Below, in pieces: positions 50,629-56,311 of a stretch of DNA of 56,311 nucleotides; the first letter of the stretch is position 1; each line of letters starts with the position of its first letter. The position numbers were made by a program, and so were the translations under genes. Below the pieces are notes generated by a model. That model saw only the letters and a list, made by a program, of their open reading frames with translations, was not told the DNA's origin and made no database searches. Where the stretch lies: the NCBI GenBank assembly GCA_963624605.1, contig CAVFQD010000006.1, forward strand, positions 1-56,311, read 5' to 3'. This stretch comes from Fimenecus sp963624605 (GTDB taxonomy: Bacteria > Bacillota > Clostridia > Oscillospirales > Acutalibacteraceae).

Positions 50629-50663
50629 AAAAAAGCACTTAGCGTTATGCTAAGTGCTTTTTC
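50629..50663. terminator. hairpin at the edge of the mobile segment
   Basis: A 14-15-bp stem (AAAAAGCACTTAGC and complement, loop GTTAT) ends in TTTTTC on one side and TTTTTTC on the other, so it can terminate in both directions. It lies between the host-like membrane gene and the phage-like genes, close to where the element may begin. Confidence 0.6.
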
Positions 50664-50749
50664 ATGGTTGCGGTGTACGGACAATGGCGTAAAATAAGGG
50701 TTTTTAGGCTCTTTTGTTAGTTACCTGTTAGAGATAAATAGGGGTGATT

Positions 50750-51220
50750 TTAGGCTGCTTCTTTGGTTTCAAGAATATCCGCAACTTCTTCCAAAGCGGA
50801 ATGGTGTATTCTGTGCAGCGATTTGATAGAATAGTACCCCATTTTATCAGCTATATCTTCCCATTTCATAAAATCAAGATATCGGTATCTAAGGATCAAA
50901 ACGCCGTTTACATCAGATACCTGATTTATTGTGTTCCGGATTTCTTGCTTCATATCAAGCAAATCAACAATTTCTTGATCTACTTGCTTTTCAAGGTCGG
51001 CAAGTTTAATAACAGCATTGACAAAAGCCGGATCGGAAGAATGACTTTTGTTTACTCTTTCTTTGGTCAAATCAGGTGAAGCAATGTTGGTTGACATTGA
51101 ACGAATGCTTTCGATTTCTTCAAGACTTGCTTTTAACATTTCGCTATATCTAAAGGCTTGCTTCAAATATTCTTTTGCCTTTGTTTGTTTTGAATTTAAC
51201 ACAAACATACCCCTTTTCAT
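50750..51220 (-). CDS. phage-type DUF1492/sigma-region-4-like regulator
   Basis: This 156-residue protein has a coiled, charged N-terminus and a C-terminal segment L-I-L-R-Y-R-Y-L followed by W-E-D-I-A-D-K-M-G-Y-Y-S-I-K-S-L-H-R-I-H-H-S-A, the sigma-70 region 4-like helix-turn-helix of DUF1492/ArpU-type phage regulators of late genes. The ATG at 51220 has no good ribosome site, whereas a GTG at 51202 lies 7 bases after AAGGGG, so the true protein may start there (150 residues). It is monocistronic with its own strong promoter. It marks the left part of the phage-like element. Confidence 0.8.
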   Translation of the reverse strand: MKRGMFVLNSKQTKAKEYLKQAFRYSEMLKASLEEIESIRSMSTNIASPDLTKERVNKSHSSDPAFVNAVIKLADLEKQVDQEIVDLLDMKQEIRNTINQVSDVNGVLILRYRYLDFMKWEDIADKMGYYSIKSLHRIHHSALEEVADILETKEAA

Positions 51221-51249
51221 TCAAATTTATACAAATATTGTCTATTGTC

Positions 51250-51278
51250 ATTATACCATATATAGTGCCGTAAATCAA
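51250..51278 (-). promoter_or_regulatory. promoter of the DUF1492-type gene
   Basis: Minus strand TTGATT (51278-51273), 17 bp, TATAAT (51255-51250). Confidence 0.75.
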
Positions 51279-51347
51279 CATCACATCAACATATTGTTAA
51301 GGAATGTTAAGGTCAAAAGATGTATTGAAGAACAACTGCAAAAAGTT

Positions 51348-51383
51348 AATTACCCTTCCCAAATAGTAATGGGAAGGGTAATT
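51348..51383 (-). terminator. terminator of the HTH–zinc ribbon–SIMPL operon
   Basis: AATTACCCTTCCC (51348-51360) pairs perfectly with GGGAAGGGTAATT (51371-51383); on the minus strand it is followed by AACTTTTTG, right after the SIMPL stop. Confidence 0.8.
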
Positions 51384-51384
51384 A

Positions 51385-52035
51385 TTAGTTTATCAACCAA
51401 ACAACTGTTACGGTATCTTCTGCTTTTATATCTTCCGGCTCAATGTCAATCGGGGATGCTTCAGCTGCACAACAGAGCGGTTCAATCATTTTTGATTCGG
51501 AATATAAGTGTAATTCACCCCAACTATAATCAATCCGCTGTATAGGCCCAAGTGAAACACCGGAAGCAGCAGAAAGAATAGCCGCTTTTTCGGAAGCGTT
51601 CTTAATTGCATTTTGAAGTAGCTGTTCCGAAACAGCATTCTTATTCTTGACCGAAAAATCAATATTAAATTCCGGATCAGAACCGCTTAAAGAAATAGCT
51701 GTAAGTGTTTTATTCAGCAATTCCATATCAAAATTGAATTCAAGTTTTAATCTGTGGGTACATTTGTATCCGTTGAATTTTTCTTTCCAATTACCACGAT
51801 TGTCTTTATAGCTTTCATAATCACTTTCAATTTTGAAATCCGTTGTTTTTAGATTGTCTTTTTCAAAACCAACAGAAACCAACGAGGAACGGAGTTTATC
51901 AAGTACATCCGAAGACAGTTGCATTACACCGTTATATGAATAATCGGTTTTTTCGAGTTTCATTGTTATGATAATCAAATCAGGTTTTACAGAAACATTA
52001 CCGATGCCGGTAACTTTAATTATTCGTTCATTCAT
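51385..52035 (-). CDS. SIMPL-domain (DUF541) protein without signal peptide
   Basis: This 216-residue protein has the SIMPL/DUF541 fold: the N-terminal I-K-V-T-G-I-G-N-V-S-V-K-P-D strand pair and the repeated alternation of strands and amphipathic helices, with A-I-K-N-A-S-E-K-A as the long helix. Usual family members (YggE, BP26) are exported and form ring oligomers; this one begins directly with the domain and has no signal peptide or membrane anchor, so it should be cytosolic. Its start overlaps the zinc-ribbon gene upstream by 8 bases. Its place in a phage-like regulator operon is unusual; function unknown. Confidence 0.8.
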   Translation of the reverse strand: MNERIIKVTGIGNVSVKPDLIIITMKLEKTDYSYNGVMQLSSDVLDKLRSSLVSVGFEKDNLKTTDFKIESDYESYKDNRGNWKEKFNGYKCTHRLKLEFNFDMELLNKTLTAISLSGSDPEFNIDFSVKNKNAVSEQLLQNAIKNASEKAAILSAASGVSLGPIQRIDYSWGELHLYSESKMIEPLCCAAEASPIDIEPEDIKAEDTVTVVWLIN

Positions 52036-52276
52036 TTGATTTACCCCATATAAAAAGATTATCGTAATCGCAATGTGGACAGTTGACAGCTACATTATAT
52101 GTACCATCGTTATTCTTTACAAACAAGTGTGCAAGCGTTTTGTTTGGAAGTTCTTCAATAAAACAGGATTTTGAATCTAAATGAGATCTTCTTTGGTCAA
52201 AGTAATTCCATTCAAACAGTTTGCCGCATTTCTCGCATATATGTTCAGCGTTATACTTAATCGGCATCATTTTCAC
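52028..52276 (-). CDS. small zinc-ribbon protein in the SIMPL operon
   Basis: This protein of 80-82 residues (GTG at 52276 or ATG at 52270, behind AAGGAAG) has two C-x2-C pairs, C-E-K-C near residue 14 and C-P-H-C near 65, that would bind one zinc. No other recognisable domain is visible. It overlaps the HTH gene upstream (52257) and the SIMPL gene downstream (52035), so all three are translationally coupled. I do not recognise the family; it may be an adaptor between the regulator and the SIMPL protein. Confidence 0.7.
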   Translation of the reverse strand: MKMMPIKYNAEHICEKCGKLFEWNYFDQRRSHLDSKSCFIEELPNKTLAHLFVKNNDGTYNVAVNCPHCDYDNLFIWGKSNE

Positions 52277-52481
52277 TTCCTTCTTCTACATACTCCATTA
52301 AATCACCCGGCTGACAGTTCAGCAGCTTGCAAAGTTTAGCAATAGAACGAGTATCAATATCCCCACCTTCTTTAATTTTCTTAAATGTTGCCTGACCAAT
52401 GATATTGTCTTTCTTAATTGTATAAGAGGTAATTCCCTTTTCATCCAATAGCTTCAACAGCTTATCATATACAATTGGCAT
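52257..52481 (-). CDS. Xre/Cro-type repressor of the SIMPL operon
   Basis: This 74-residue HTH protein (M-P-I-V-Y-D-K-L) starts at 52481 with GCAGGTG upstream; 52499 is an alternative. Residues about 15-50 form a HTH_26-type domain (I-T-S-Y-T-I-K-K-D, I-I-G-Q-A-T-F-K-K-I-K-E-G), followed by S-I-A-K-L-C-K-L-L-N-C-Q-P-G-D-L-M-E-Y typical of this group. Three related palindromes stand between its promoter and the divergent promoter, so it probably controls both its own operon and the plus-strand early genes. Confidence 0.85.
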   Translation of the reverse strand: MPIVYDKLLKLLDEKGITSYTIKKDNIIGQATFKKIKEGGDIDTRSIAKLCKLLNCQPGDLMEYVEEGSENDAD

Positions 52482-52544
52482 TTTAACACCTGCTTTCATG
52501 TAGTTGGGAGCGGGTTTTTATTGACCCACTTTTCCATTGTACAT

Positions 52545-52573
52545 ATTATAGCACAGTTTTATCTCTAATTCAA
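52545..52573 (-). promoter_or_regulatory. promoter of the HTH–zinc ribbon–SIMPL operon
   Basis: Minus strand TTGAAT (52573-52568), 17 bp, TATAAT (52550-52545). The -35 box lies inside operator 1. Confidence 0.8.
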
Positions 52574-52580
52574 GTGACAA
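52559..52580. promoter_or_regulatory. operator 1 of the divergent control region
   Basis: TTATCTC–TAATTCAA–GTGACAA, a degenerate copy of operators 2 and 3. Confidence 0.65.
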
Positions 52581-52592
52581 AATGCACAAATT

Positions 52593-52614
52593 ATATCACT
52601 ATTATTTGTGATAT
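52593..52614. promoter_or_regulatory. operator 2 of the divergent control region
   Basis: ATATCAC–TATTATTT–GTGATAT, a perfect 7-bp inverted repeat, centred 34 bases from operator 1 and 33 from operator 3. Confidence 0.85.
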
Positions 52615-52621
52615 TCACCTA

Positions 52622-52650
52622 TTGATTATCTCTATTATTAGTGATATAAT
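52622..52650 (+). promoter_or_regulatory. plus-strand early promoter
   Basis: TTGATT (52622-52627), 17 bp, TATAAT (52645-52650). Operator 3 fills the spacer. Confidence 0.8.
52626..52647. promoter_or_regulatory. operator 3 of the divergent control region
   Basis: TTATCTC–TATTATTA–GTGATAT, sharing 19 of 22 positions with operator 2. Confidence 0.78.
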
Positions 52651-52703
52651 ATGGTCAGAGGTTGAGAGAACAACCCCAAATAAATTAAAGTGAGGTACAC
52701 ATA

Positions 52704-52979
52704 ATGTCAACTATCGAATTAACAAGCAAAGTCAAGGAATTGAAGGAACTGAAAATGATGGCAGAAGAACTTGCCGCAGAAATCACCGCTATTGAGGACA
52801 CCATCAAAGCAGAAATGACCGCAAGGGAAACGGATGAACTTATCACCGGCGAATACAAAATCCGTTGGAAGAAGGTTGTTTCAAATCGTTTTGATACTGC
52901 ATCATTCAAGAAAACCCATGCAGACCTATATGAACAGTACACCAAAGCCACAGAAACCCGCCGTTTCACCGTTGCATAA
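52704..52979 (+). CDS. Gp157-like small phage protein
   Basis: This 91-residue protein is a coiled coil in its first half (K-V-K-E-L-K-E-L-K-M-M-A-E-E-L) followed by a compact segment Y-K-I-R-W-K-K-V-V-S-N-R-F-D-T and a basic end R-R-F-T. This pattern recalls the small Gp157-type proteins found at the start of early gene clusters in clostridial phages and integrative elements. A GAGGT site precedes the ATG. Transcribed from the operator-controlled early promoter. Its role is unknown; assignment to Gp157 is by appearance only. Confidence 0.7.
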   Translation: MSTIELTSKVKELKELKMMAEELAAEITAIEDTIKAEMTARETDELITGEYKIRWKKVVSNRFDTASFKKTHADLYEQYTKATETRRFTVA

Positions 52980-53042
52980 GAAAAGCCCCATACAGCAACA
53001 CCCGACCAAAGGAACGCTGTACAGAGCCTTATAACCGCCACA

Positions 53043-53076
53043 GAGCGGGTACAAATACATTATATTGTACCCGCTC
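53043..53076 (+). terminator. possible terminator hairpin after the Gp157-like gene
   Basis: GAGCGGGTACAA and TTGTACCCGCTC form a perfect 12-bp stem around a 10-base loop, but no T run follows, so it may pause or process instead of ending transcription. Confidence 0.45.
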
Positions 53077-53108
53077 CGATAATTCAAGTATAAAAGGAGT
53101 AATTTACA

Positions 53109-53450
53109 ATGGAAAAATTATACGATTATTTCGATAATCTCACCGATTCGGAAGAAGCATTAGACGAACATATTTACATCAGAACATCAAAACAGACTGA
53201 AGAAATAAAACTGCACAAAACAATCCTTTTAATGCTGTGCGCAAGTTGTTCGGGCAAACCGGAAATGTTGCTTATAGATCAGTCAGATAAAAATAAAACC
53301 ATATATCATTTTCCGCTTTATCAAGGCTTTCAGGTTCATATTTGCAATGAATTCTTGCGTTCCCTTGATACAGGAATTGACATTGAATTTGTAACATACA
53401 AGCAGTATGCAGAATTGATTGATAAATGCTTCGATGTAATGCAGCAATGA
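53109..53450 (+). CDS. unrecognised small phage-element protein
   Basis: This 113-residue acidic cytosolic protein starts behind AAAGGAG. It has no membrane segment or familiar motif; a C-A-S-C pair near residue 50 is the only notable feature. It is placed with early genes of the phage-like element and ends before a bidirectional hairpin that separates it from the CI-like gene. Function unknown. Confidence 0.6.
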   Translation: MEKLYDYFDNLTDSEEALDEHIYIRTSKQTEEIKLHKTILLMLCASCSGKPEMLLIDQSDKNKTIYHFPLYQGFQVHICNEFLRSLDTGIDIEFVTYKQYAELIDKCFDVMQQ

Positions 53451-53464
53451 AAACAAGGTTTTGG

Positions 53465-53490
53465 AGCGGAATAGTTGCAGCTATTCCGCT
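53465..53490. terminator. hairpin between convergent genes
   Basis: AGCGGAATAG–TTGCAG–CTATTCCGCT; a perfect 10-bp stem at the junction of the unknown gene and the CI-like gene, without a clear T run. Confidence 0.5.
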
Positions 53491-53870
53491 TATTCCGTTT
53501 CAATATATTGCTTAATCATTGTCAAGTCAGATAAACTGTCGATTGCTTTTCTCTTTCCTTGGGCATTTAGTTTAGAAAATAGATCAAGTAATGTTCCGGA
53601 ACCCTTTCCATACTCATTTTCAACCGTTTCAATTAACTTAACTGCTTCACCAAGATTTGGGTACATTTCATCAAACTGTGACCATCCCATAATATCGGCA
53701 ACAGGCACATTCAACGCAGCGGCAATTTTACCGATTGTTTCGATCTTTGGATTCAACTTTCCTAATTCATATTTTCTAATAGTCGGTTCAGCAATTCCGC
53801 ATTTTTCCCCTAGTTGTTTTTGTGTTAAACCGTTCCGCAGTCTCAGTTCTTTGATTTTTACGCCTACCAA
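53490..53870 (-). CDS. CI-like repressor of the phage-like element
   Basis: This 126-residue protein starts with TTG at 53870, behind GGGGGTGAT. The N-terminal HTH_3 domain (T-Q-K-Q-L-G-E-K-C-G-I-A-E-P-T-I-R-K-Y-E as helices 2-3) binds DNA; the C-terminal half, with V-E-N-E-Y and L-F-S-K-L-N-A-Q-G-K-R-K-A, is a short dimerisation part without the Ser/Lys pair of self-cleaving repressors. It should silence the early genes of the element. It faces the Cro-like gene across a shared control region. Confidence 0.88.
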   Translation of the reverse strand: MVGVKIKELRLRNGLTQKQLGEKCGIAEPTIRKYELGKLNPKIETIGKIAAALNVPVADIMGWSQFDEMYPNLGEAVKLIETVENEYGKGSGTLLDLFSKLNAQGKRKAIDSLSDLTMIKQYIETE

Positions 53871-53894
53871 GACATCACCCCCATTTACATAACT

Positions 53895-53923
53895 ACTATA
53901 TCATACTTCCAAAGAAACAGCAA
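53895..53923 (-). promoter_or_regulatory. promoter of the CI-like gene
   Basis: Minus strand TTGCTG (53923-53918), 17 bp, TATAGT (53900-53895). Confidence 0.65.
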
Positions 53924-53955
53924 TAAAACTTTCTGTTAAATTTCAAAAAATATAC

Positions 53956-53984
53956 TTGACAGATATAAAAGTATCTGCTACAAT
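53956..53984 (+). promoter_or_regulatory. Cro-side early promoter with operator in the spacer
   Basis: TTGACA (53956-53961), 17 bp, TACAAT (53979-53984). CAGATATAAAAGTATCTG (53960-53977) is a palindrome in the spacer. Confidence 0.8.
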
Positions 53985-53998
53985 GTGATTACAGTCAC

Positions 53999-54009
53999 AA
54001 AAGTATCTG
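53999..54009. promoter_or_regulatory. second operator half-site before the Cro-like gene
   Basis: AAAAGTATCTG repeats the right half of the palindrome at 53967-53977, 32 bases further on (three helical turns). Confidence 0.65.
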
Positions 54010-54025
54010 AAAGGAGTACGCAACG

Positions 54026-54229
54026 ATGAGAATTAACAAACAAAAATTAGAAGTTGCAATGGCAAAGAAATGTTTGAACACATTTGACCTTTGCAAGACC
54101 GCCGAAATGAAATATCAGATGTTCAGACGGATATTTAACGGCGGTAATTGTAAGCCTGCTACTGTCGGCAGAATCGCCGCTGCATTGGGTGTTGATGTTA
54201 CTGAAATCATAGAAATAGAGGGGAAATAA
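54026..54229 (+). CDS. Cro-like HTH protein
   Basis: This 67-residue protein (ATG behind AAAGGAG) has a HTH motif around T-F-D-L-C-K-T-A-E-M-K-Y-Q-M-F-R-R-I-F-N-G-G and ends with A-L-G-V-D-V-T-E-I-I-E, typical of Cro/excisionase-like regulators. It is first in the plus-strand unit whose next gene is the replication protein, and is divergent from the CI-like gene, so it is probably the antagonist in the lysogeny switch. Confidence 0.85.
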   Translation: MRINKQKLEVAMAKKCLNTFDLCKTAEMKYQMFRRIFNGGNCKPATVGRIAAALGVDVTEIIEIEGK

Positions 54230-54259
54230 TTATGAAAAAAATTAAGGCGGTGATGATTT

Positions 54260-56251
54260 GTGATAACCGGATTTATTGAATTTGAAGGAAAGCACACAAA
54301 GTCCAATAAAGAAAATCGTCACTATTATAACAAACCAAAAAGTGACTGGATAAGTTATGGCTGTTCTTATTCGGATGATTTTCTGAAAGTGGATATAGAT
54401 GATTATGATCATAATACAGAACAACTTGAAGAAGCGATTCACGGCAGACCAAGAAGTGAAGCAGTGCTGAAGTTACTTAATGATTTAGGCATCAAATACA
54501 ACGGAATCAGAACTGAAAACGGTGTTCACCTATTCTTCCGTGTGCCATCTCAAATGGTCAAAAAGACAATTCAGCCGTGGTACTCCGTTATCGGTATTAA
54601 GTGCGAATGGAAATTCCCGGATTCTGATGATCACATTCCTTTGAAGATCAATAATGTCGAACGAAAAATTTTCAAAGGTTCTCTTGAAAATGATGATATA
54701 GATGAATTGCCATTCTTTCTTTATCCGCTCCAAAAATCCAAAGAAAGACCGTATGATATCACATTCCCGAGCGGGCAAAGGACACAAGAATTAGGCGGTT
54801 ATCTGTTCCATTTGGTTAAAACGGAAATGAAGGGACTGCAAGTAACTCCGGAACAGGCTTTCAGGGTTGTTCAATATATGAATGATTATGTCTTTGAAGA
54901 ACCCATTCAGGAAAAGACTTTGAAAGCTGAAATTTTGAATGAAAGCACGCTTGAAAAGCTGAAGGAAAGTCAAAAAGAAAAAATTGCAAAAAACCTTTCC
55001 CATGTTACTGTTGGTGATGAAATCATTGACCGCTATGACTTGATAAGTGTAAATGGTGATTTTTACAGCTATGAAAACGGTGTGTACAAACCTTTTACAG
55101 TGGACAAAATCAAAGCGTTTATGAGCAACAATTATCCTTCTGCACAAAAGAAATTTAAAGCCGAAGTTATAGATTATATGCAAGGTAGGGTTTTTAAGGA
55201 ACAATCAGAATACAGCGGAATCAATGTGAAGAACGGTATCTTATCTATTGATAGCAGCGGAACAGTTCAGATTCTTCCACATTCAGCGGAATACATATCT
55301 TTTAAGCAGTTTAATGCTATTTATAACCCTGATGTAAAATGTGAATTGCTTGAAGAATCATTGCGCAAATGGTTCAACGAAGATTTGGAAGAAATTGAAC
55401 TTTTCAAACAAATGATGGGCTATTTGATGATGAACCATGTTGACTATGAAAAGATATTTTTCTTTATTGGTTTGCCTTCTACCGGAAAGACTTGTTTGTT
55501 AAAATTGATAACAAATTTTTGCGGCAAAGAAAATGTATCAAGCATTTCACTATCAGATATGAATGAAAATTTTGGGCTTGAACCGATCATCAACAAGACG
55601 GTGAATATATTCGGTGATATTCCCAAAACAAAAATGCTGAAAACAGATAAGTTCAAAATGCTTGCAGACGGTTCACCGCTGAATATCAAGCGAAAATATA
55701 AAGGCGTTTTAACTTATTCTTTCACCGGCAAACTGATATTCGGAATGAATCAATTCCCCGATATGTCAAATGATTTTGCCGGTGTACAAAGAAGGCTTGT
55801 TATCTTCCGATTCAATCATGTTTTTCGAAAGGGGGATGCAGACTTCAATCCACATATCAACAGTGATTTAGCGACTGATGAATGTATGTCAGCACTGCTT
55901 AATATGGCTATTGACGGATATAAAAGCCTGATTGTCAACAAGGGTTTCATCAGCACCAAAGAAAGTGAAAGGGCATTAGATGAATTCGTAACCGAAAATG
56001 ACACCGTTATTCAGTGGTTGCACGAAGCAAAAATCACAGAAGATTATCTGTTGCGTGAACCTATTAAGAATGGCTTTTACGGTACATATCCCGAATATCA
56101 AGCATTCTGCATAACTATTGGTGAACAACCCAAAAGGCAAAGGGATTTTTCTGCAACTATATGTAACCGATATGGCTTCATTACTGATAGAGCAGAAAGA
56201 ACTATCAATAAACAACGAATGCGCTATCAAATATTCAAGCGAAAGAAATAA
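54260..56251 (+). CDS. phage/satellite replication protein: PrimPol-type primase fused to SF3 helicase
   Basis: This 663-residue protein starts with GTG at 54260, behind AAGGCGGTGA. The N-terminal half (about 1-180) looks like an archaeo-eukaryotic-type primase: the metal motif V-D-I-D-D-Y-D and the N-G-V-H-L-F-F-R motif (s-x-H). The C-terminal half is a D5/P4-type superfamily 3 helicase with Walker A G-L-P-S-T-G-K-T (about residue 400), Walker B-like V-N-I-F-G-D-I-P and motif C L-I-F-G-M-N-Q-F. Such proteins prime and unwind element DNA. A 15-codon ORF (54232-54279) precedes and overlaps it. Together with the CI/Cro switch it forms a replication module of a phage or phage satellite. Confidence 0.88.
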   Translation: MITGFIEFEGKHTKSNKENRHYYNKPKSDWISYGCSYSDDFLKVDIDDYDHNTEQLEEAIHGRPRSEAVLKLLNDLGIKYNGIRTENGVHLFFRVPSQMVKKTIQPWYSVIGIKCEWKFPDSDDHIPLKINNVERKIFKGSLENDDIDELPFFLYPLQKSKERPYDITFPSGQRTQELGGYLFHLVKTEMKGLQVTPEQAFRVVQYMNDYVFEEPIQEKTLKAEILNESTLEKLKESQKEKIAKNLSHVTVGDEIIDRYDLISVNGDFYSYENGVYKPFTVDKIKAFMSNNYPSAQKKFKAEVIDYMQGRVFKEQSEYSGINVKNGILSIDSSGTVQILPHSAEYISFKQFNAIYNPDVKCELLEESLRKWFNEDLEEIELFKQMMGYLMMNHVDYEKIFFFIGLPSTGKTCLLKLITNFCGKENVSSISLSDMNENFGLEPIINKTVNIFGDIPKTKMLKTDKFKMLADGSPLNIKRKYKGVLTYSFTGKLIFGMNQFPDMSNDFAGVQRRLVIFRFNHVFRKGDADFNPHINSDLATDECMSALLNMAIDGYKSLIVNKGFISTKESERALDEFVTENDTVIQWLHEAKITEDYLLREPIKNGFYGTYPEYQAFCITIGEQPKRQRDFSATICNRYGFITDRAERTINKQRMRYQIFKRKK

Positions 56252-56311
56252 ATCCCACCCATAACCCCATCAGAAATCGCAAAAATACACCTATCACATA
56301 AGGCAAAAAAT

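Noticed and set aside
54232..54279. Separate 15-codon peptide gene before the replication protein
   Set aside because: It has only a coupled-translation look (overlap with the GTG start) and no recognisable content; it is noted with the replication protein instead.
50750..56251. Known anti-phage defence system (CBASS, retron, BREX, Abi)
   Set aside because: No nuclease, cyclase, reverse transcriptase, methylase or Abi motif is visible; the SIMPL module is reported as an open candidate only.

Overview
The window looks like a chromosome segment of a low-to-mid GC Gram-positive anaerobe of class Clostridia, probably a gut Oscillospirales/Ruminococcaceae-type organism. The signs are a DnaD/DnaI-type primosome pair, a T-box in front of pheST, type III glutamine synthetase, an FHA–RodA–PBP elongation cluster, desulfoferrodoxin, iron alcohol dehydrogenase, AGGAGG-type ribosome sites and strong TTGACA/TATAAT promoters. 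Two runs of ten N (39388-39397, 41773-41782) show that it is a scaffolded draft.

Region by region. 1-1553: AT-rich accessory genes (one cut by the window edge, two SHOCT-domain membrane proteins), then a 260-bp block of hairpin repeats and tRNA-Leu(CAG). 2153-7800 (minus): a compact run FHA – FtsW/RodA – PBP – GH28-fold protein – HAD phosphatase. 7936-13532 (plus): aldose epimerase, a two-component system with an HtrA protease, and a flavoprotein. 13642-13757: a solitary 5S rRNA. 13871-17588 (minus): a GntR–ABC transporter operon with its promoter and operator. 17814-18020: a small membrane protein. 18092-20932 (minus): Xre regulator – nth – dnaD-like – dnaI-like. 21172-25353 (plus): a GDPD-fold pseudoenzyme, a MATE exporter and a sugar symporter. 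25547-25867: a second hairpin-repeat cluster. 25973-29690 (minus): pheST behind a T-box. 29820-31724 (plus): two Rossmann dehydrogenases. 31914-41594 (minus): glnA(III) – purF – pyrG – carA – carB, glutamine synthesis followed by three glutamine-dependent biosynthetic enzymes. 41612-45533 (minus): csoR – copA(copZ fused) – two GNATs. 45598-47562 (minus): Nudix hydrolase and a Rex-site iron alcohol dehydrogenase. 47648-49998 (plus): YgjP-like protease, superoxide reductase, MarR and a TSUP exporter. 50045-50554 (minus): a membrane protein.

From about 50.7 kb to the end the content changes to an integrated phage- or satellite-like element. It holds a DUF1492-type regulator, an Xre repressor – zinc ribbon – SIMPL-domain operon behind three evenly spaced operators, a Gp157-like early gene, a CI/Cro-like divergent switch and a PrimPol–SF3 helicase replication protein. 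No integrase, capsid or terminase gene is visible, so the element continues past the right edge.

The most promising unfamiliar items are the HTH/zinc-ribbon/SIMPL module with its triple operator, the glnA–purF–pyrG–carAB glutamine cluster with a two-hairpin leader, the copA–copZ junction that keeps a working-looking internal start site, and a family of intergenic hairpins whose stems change in a compensatory way. All functional statements come from reading motifs and translations by eye; no database search was run.
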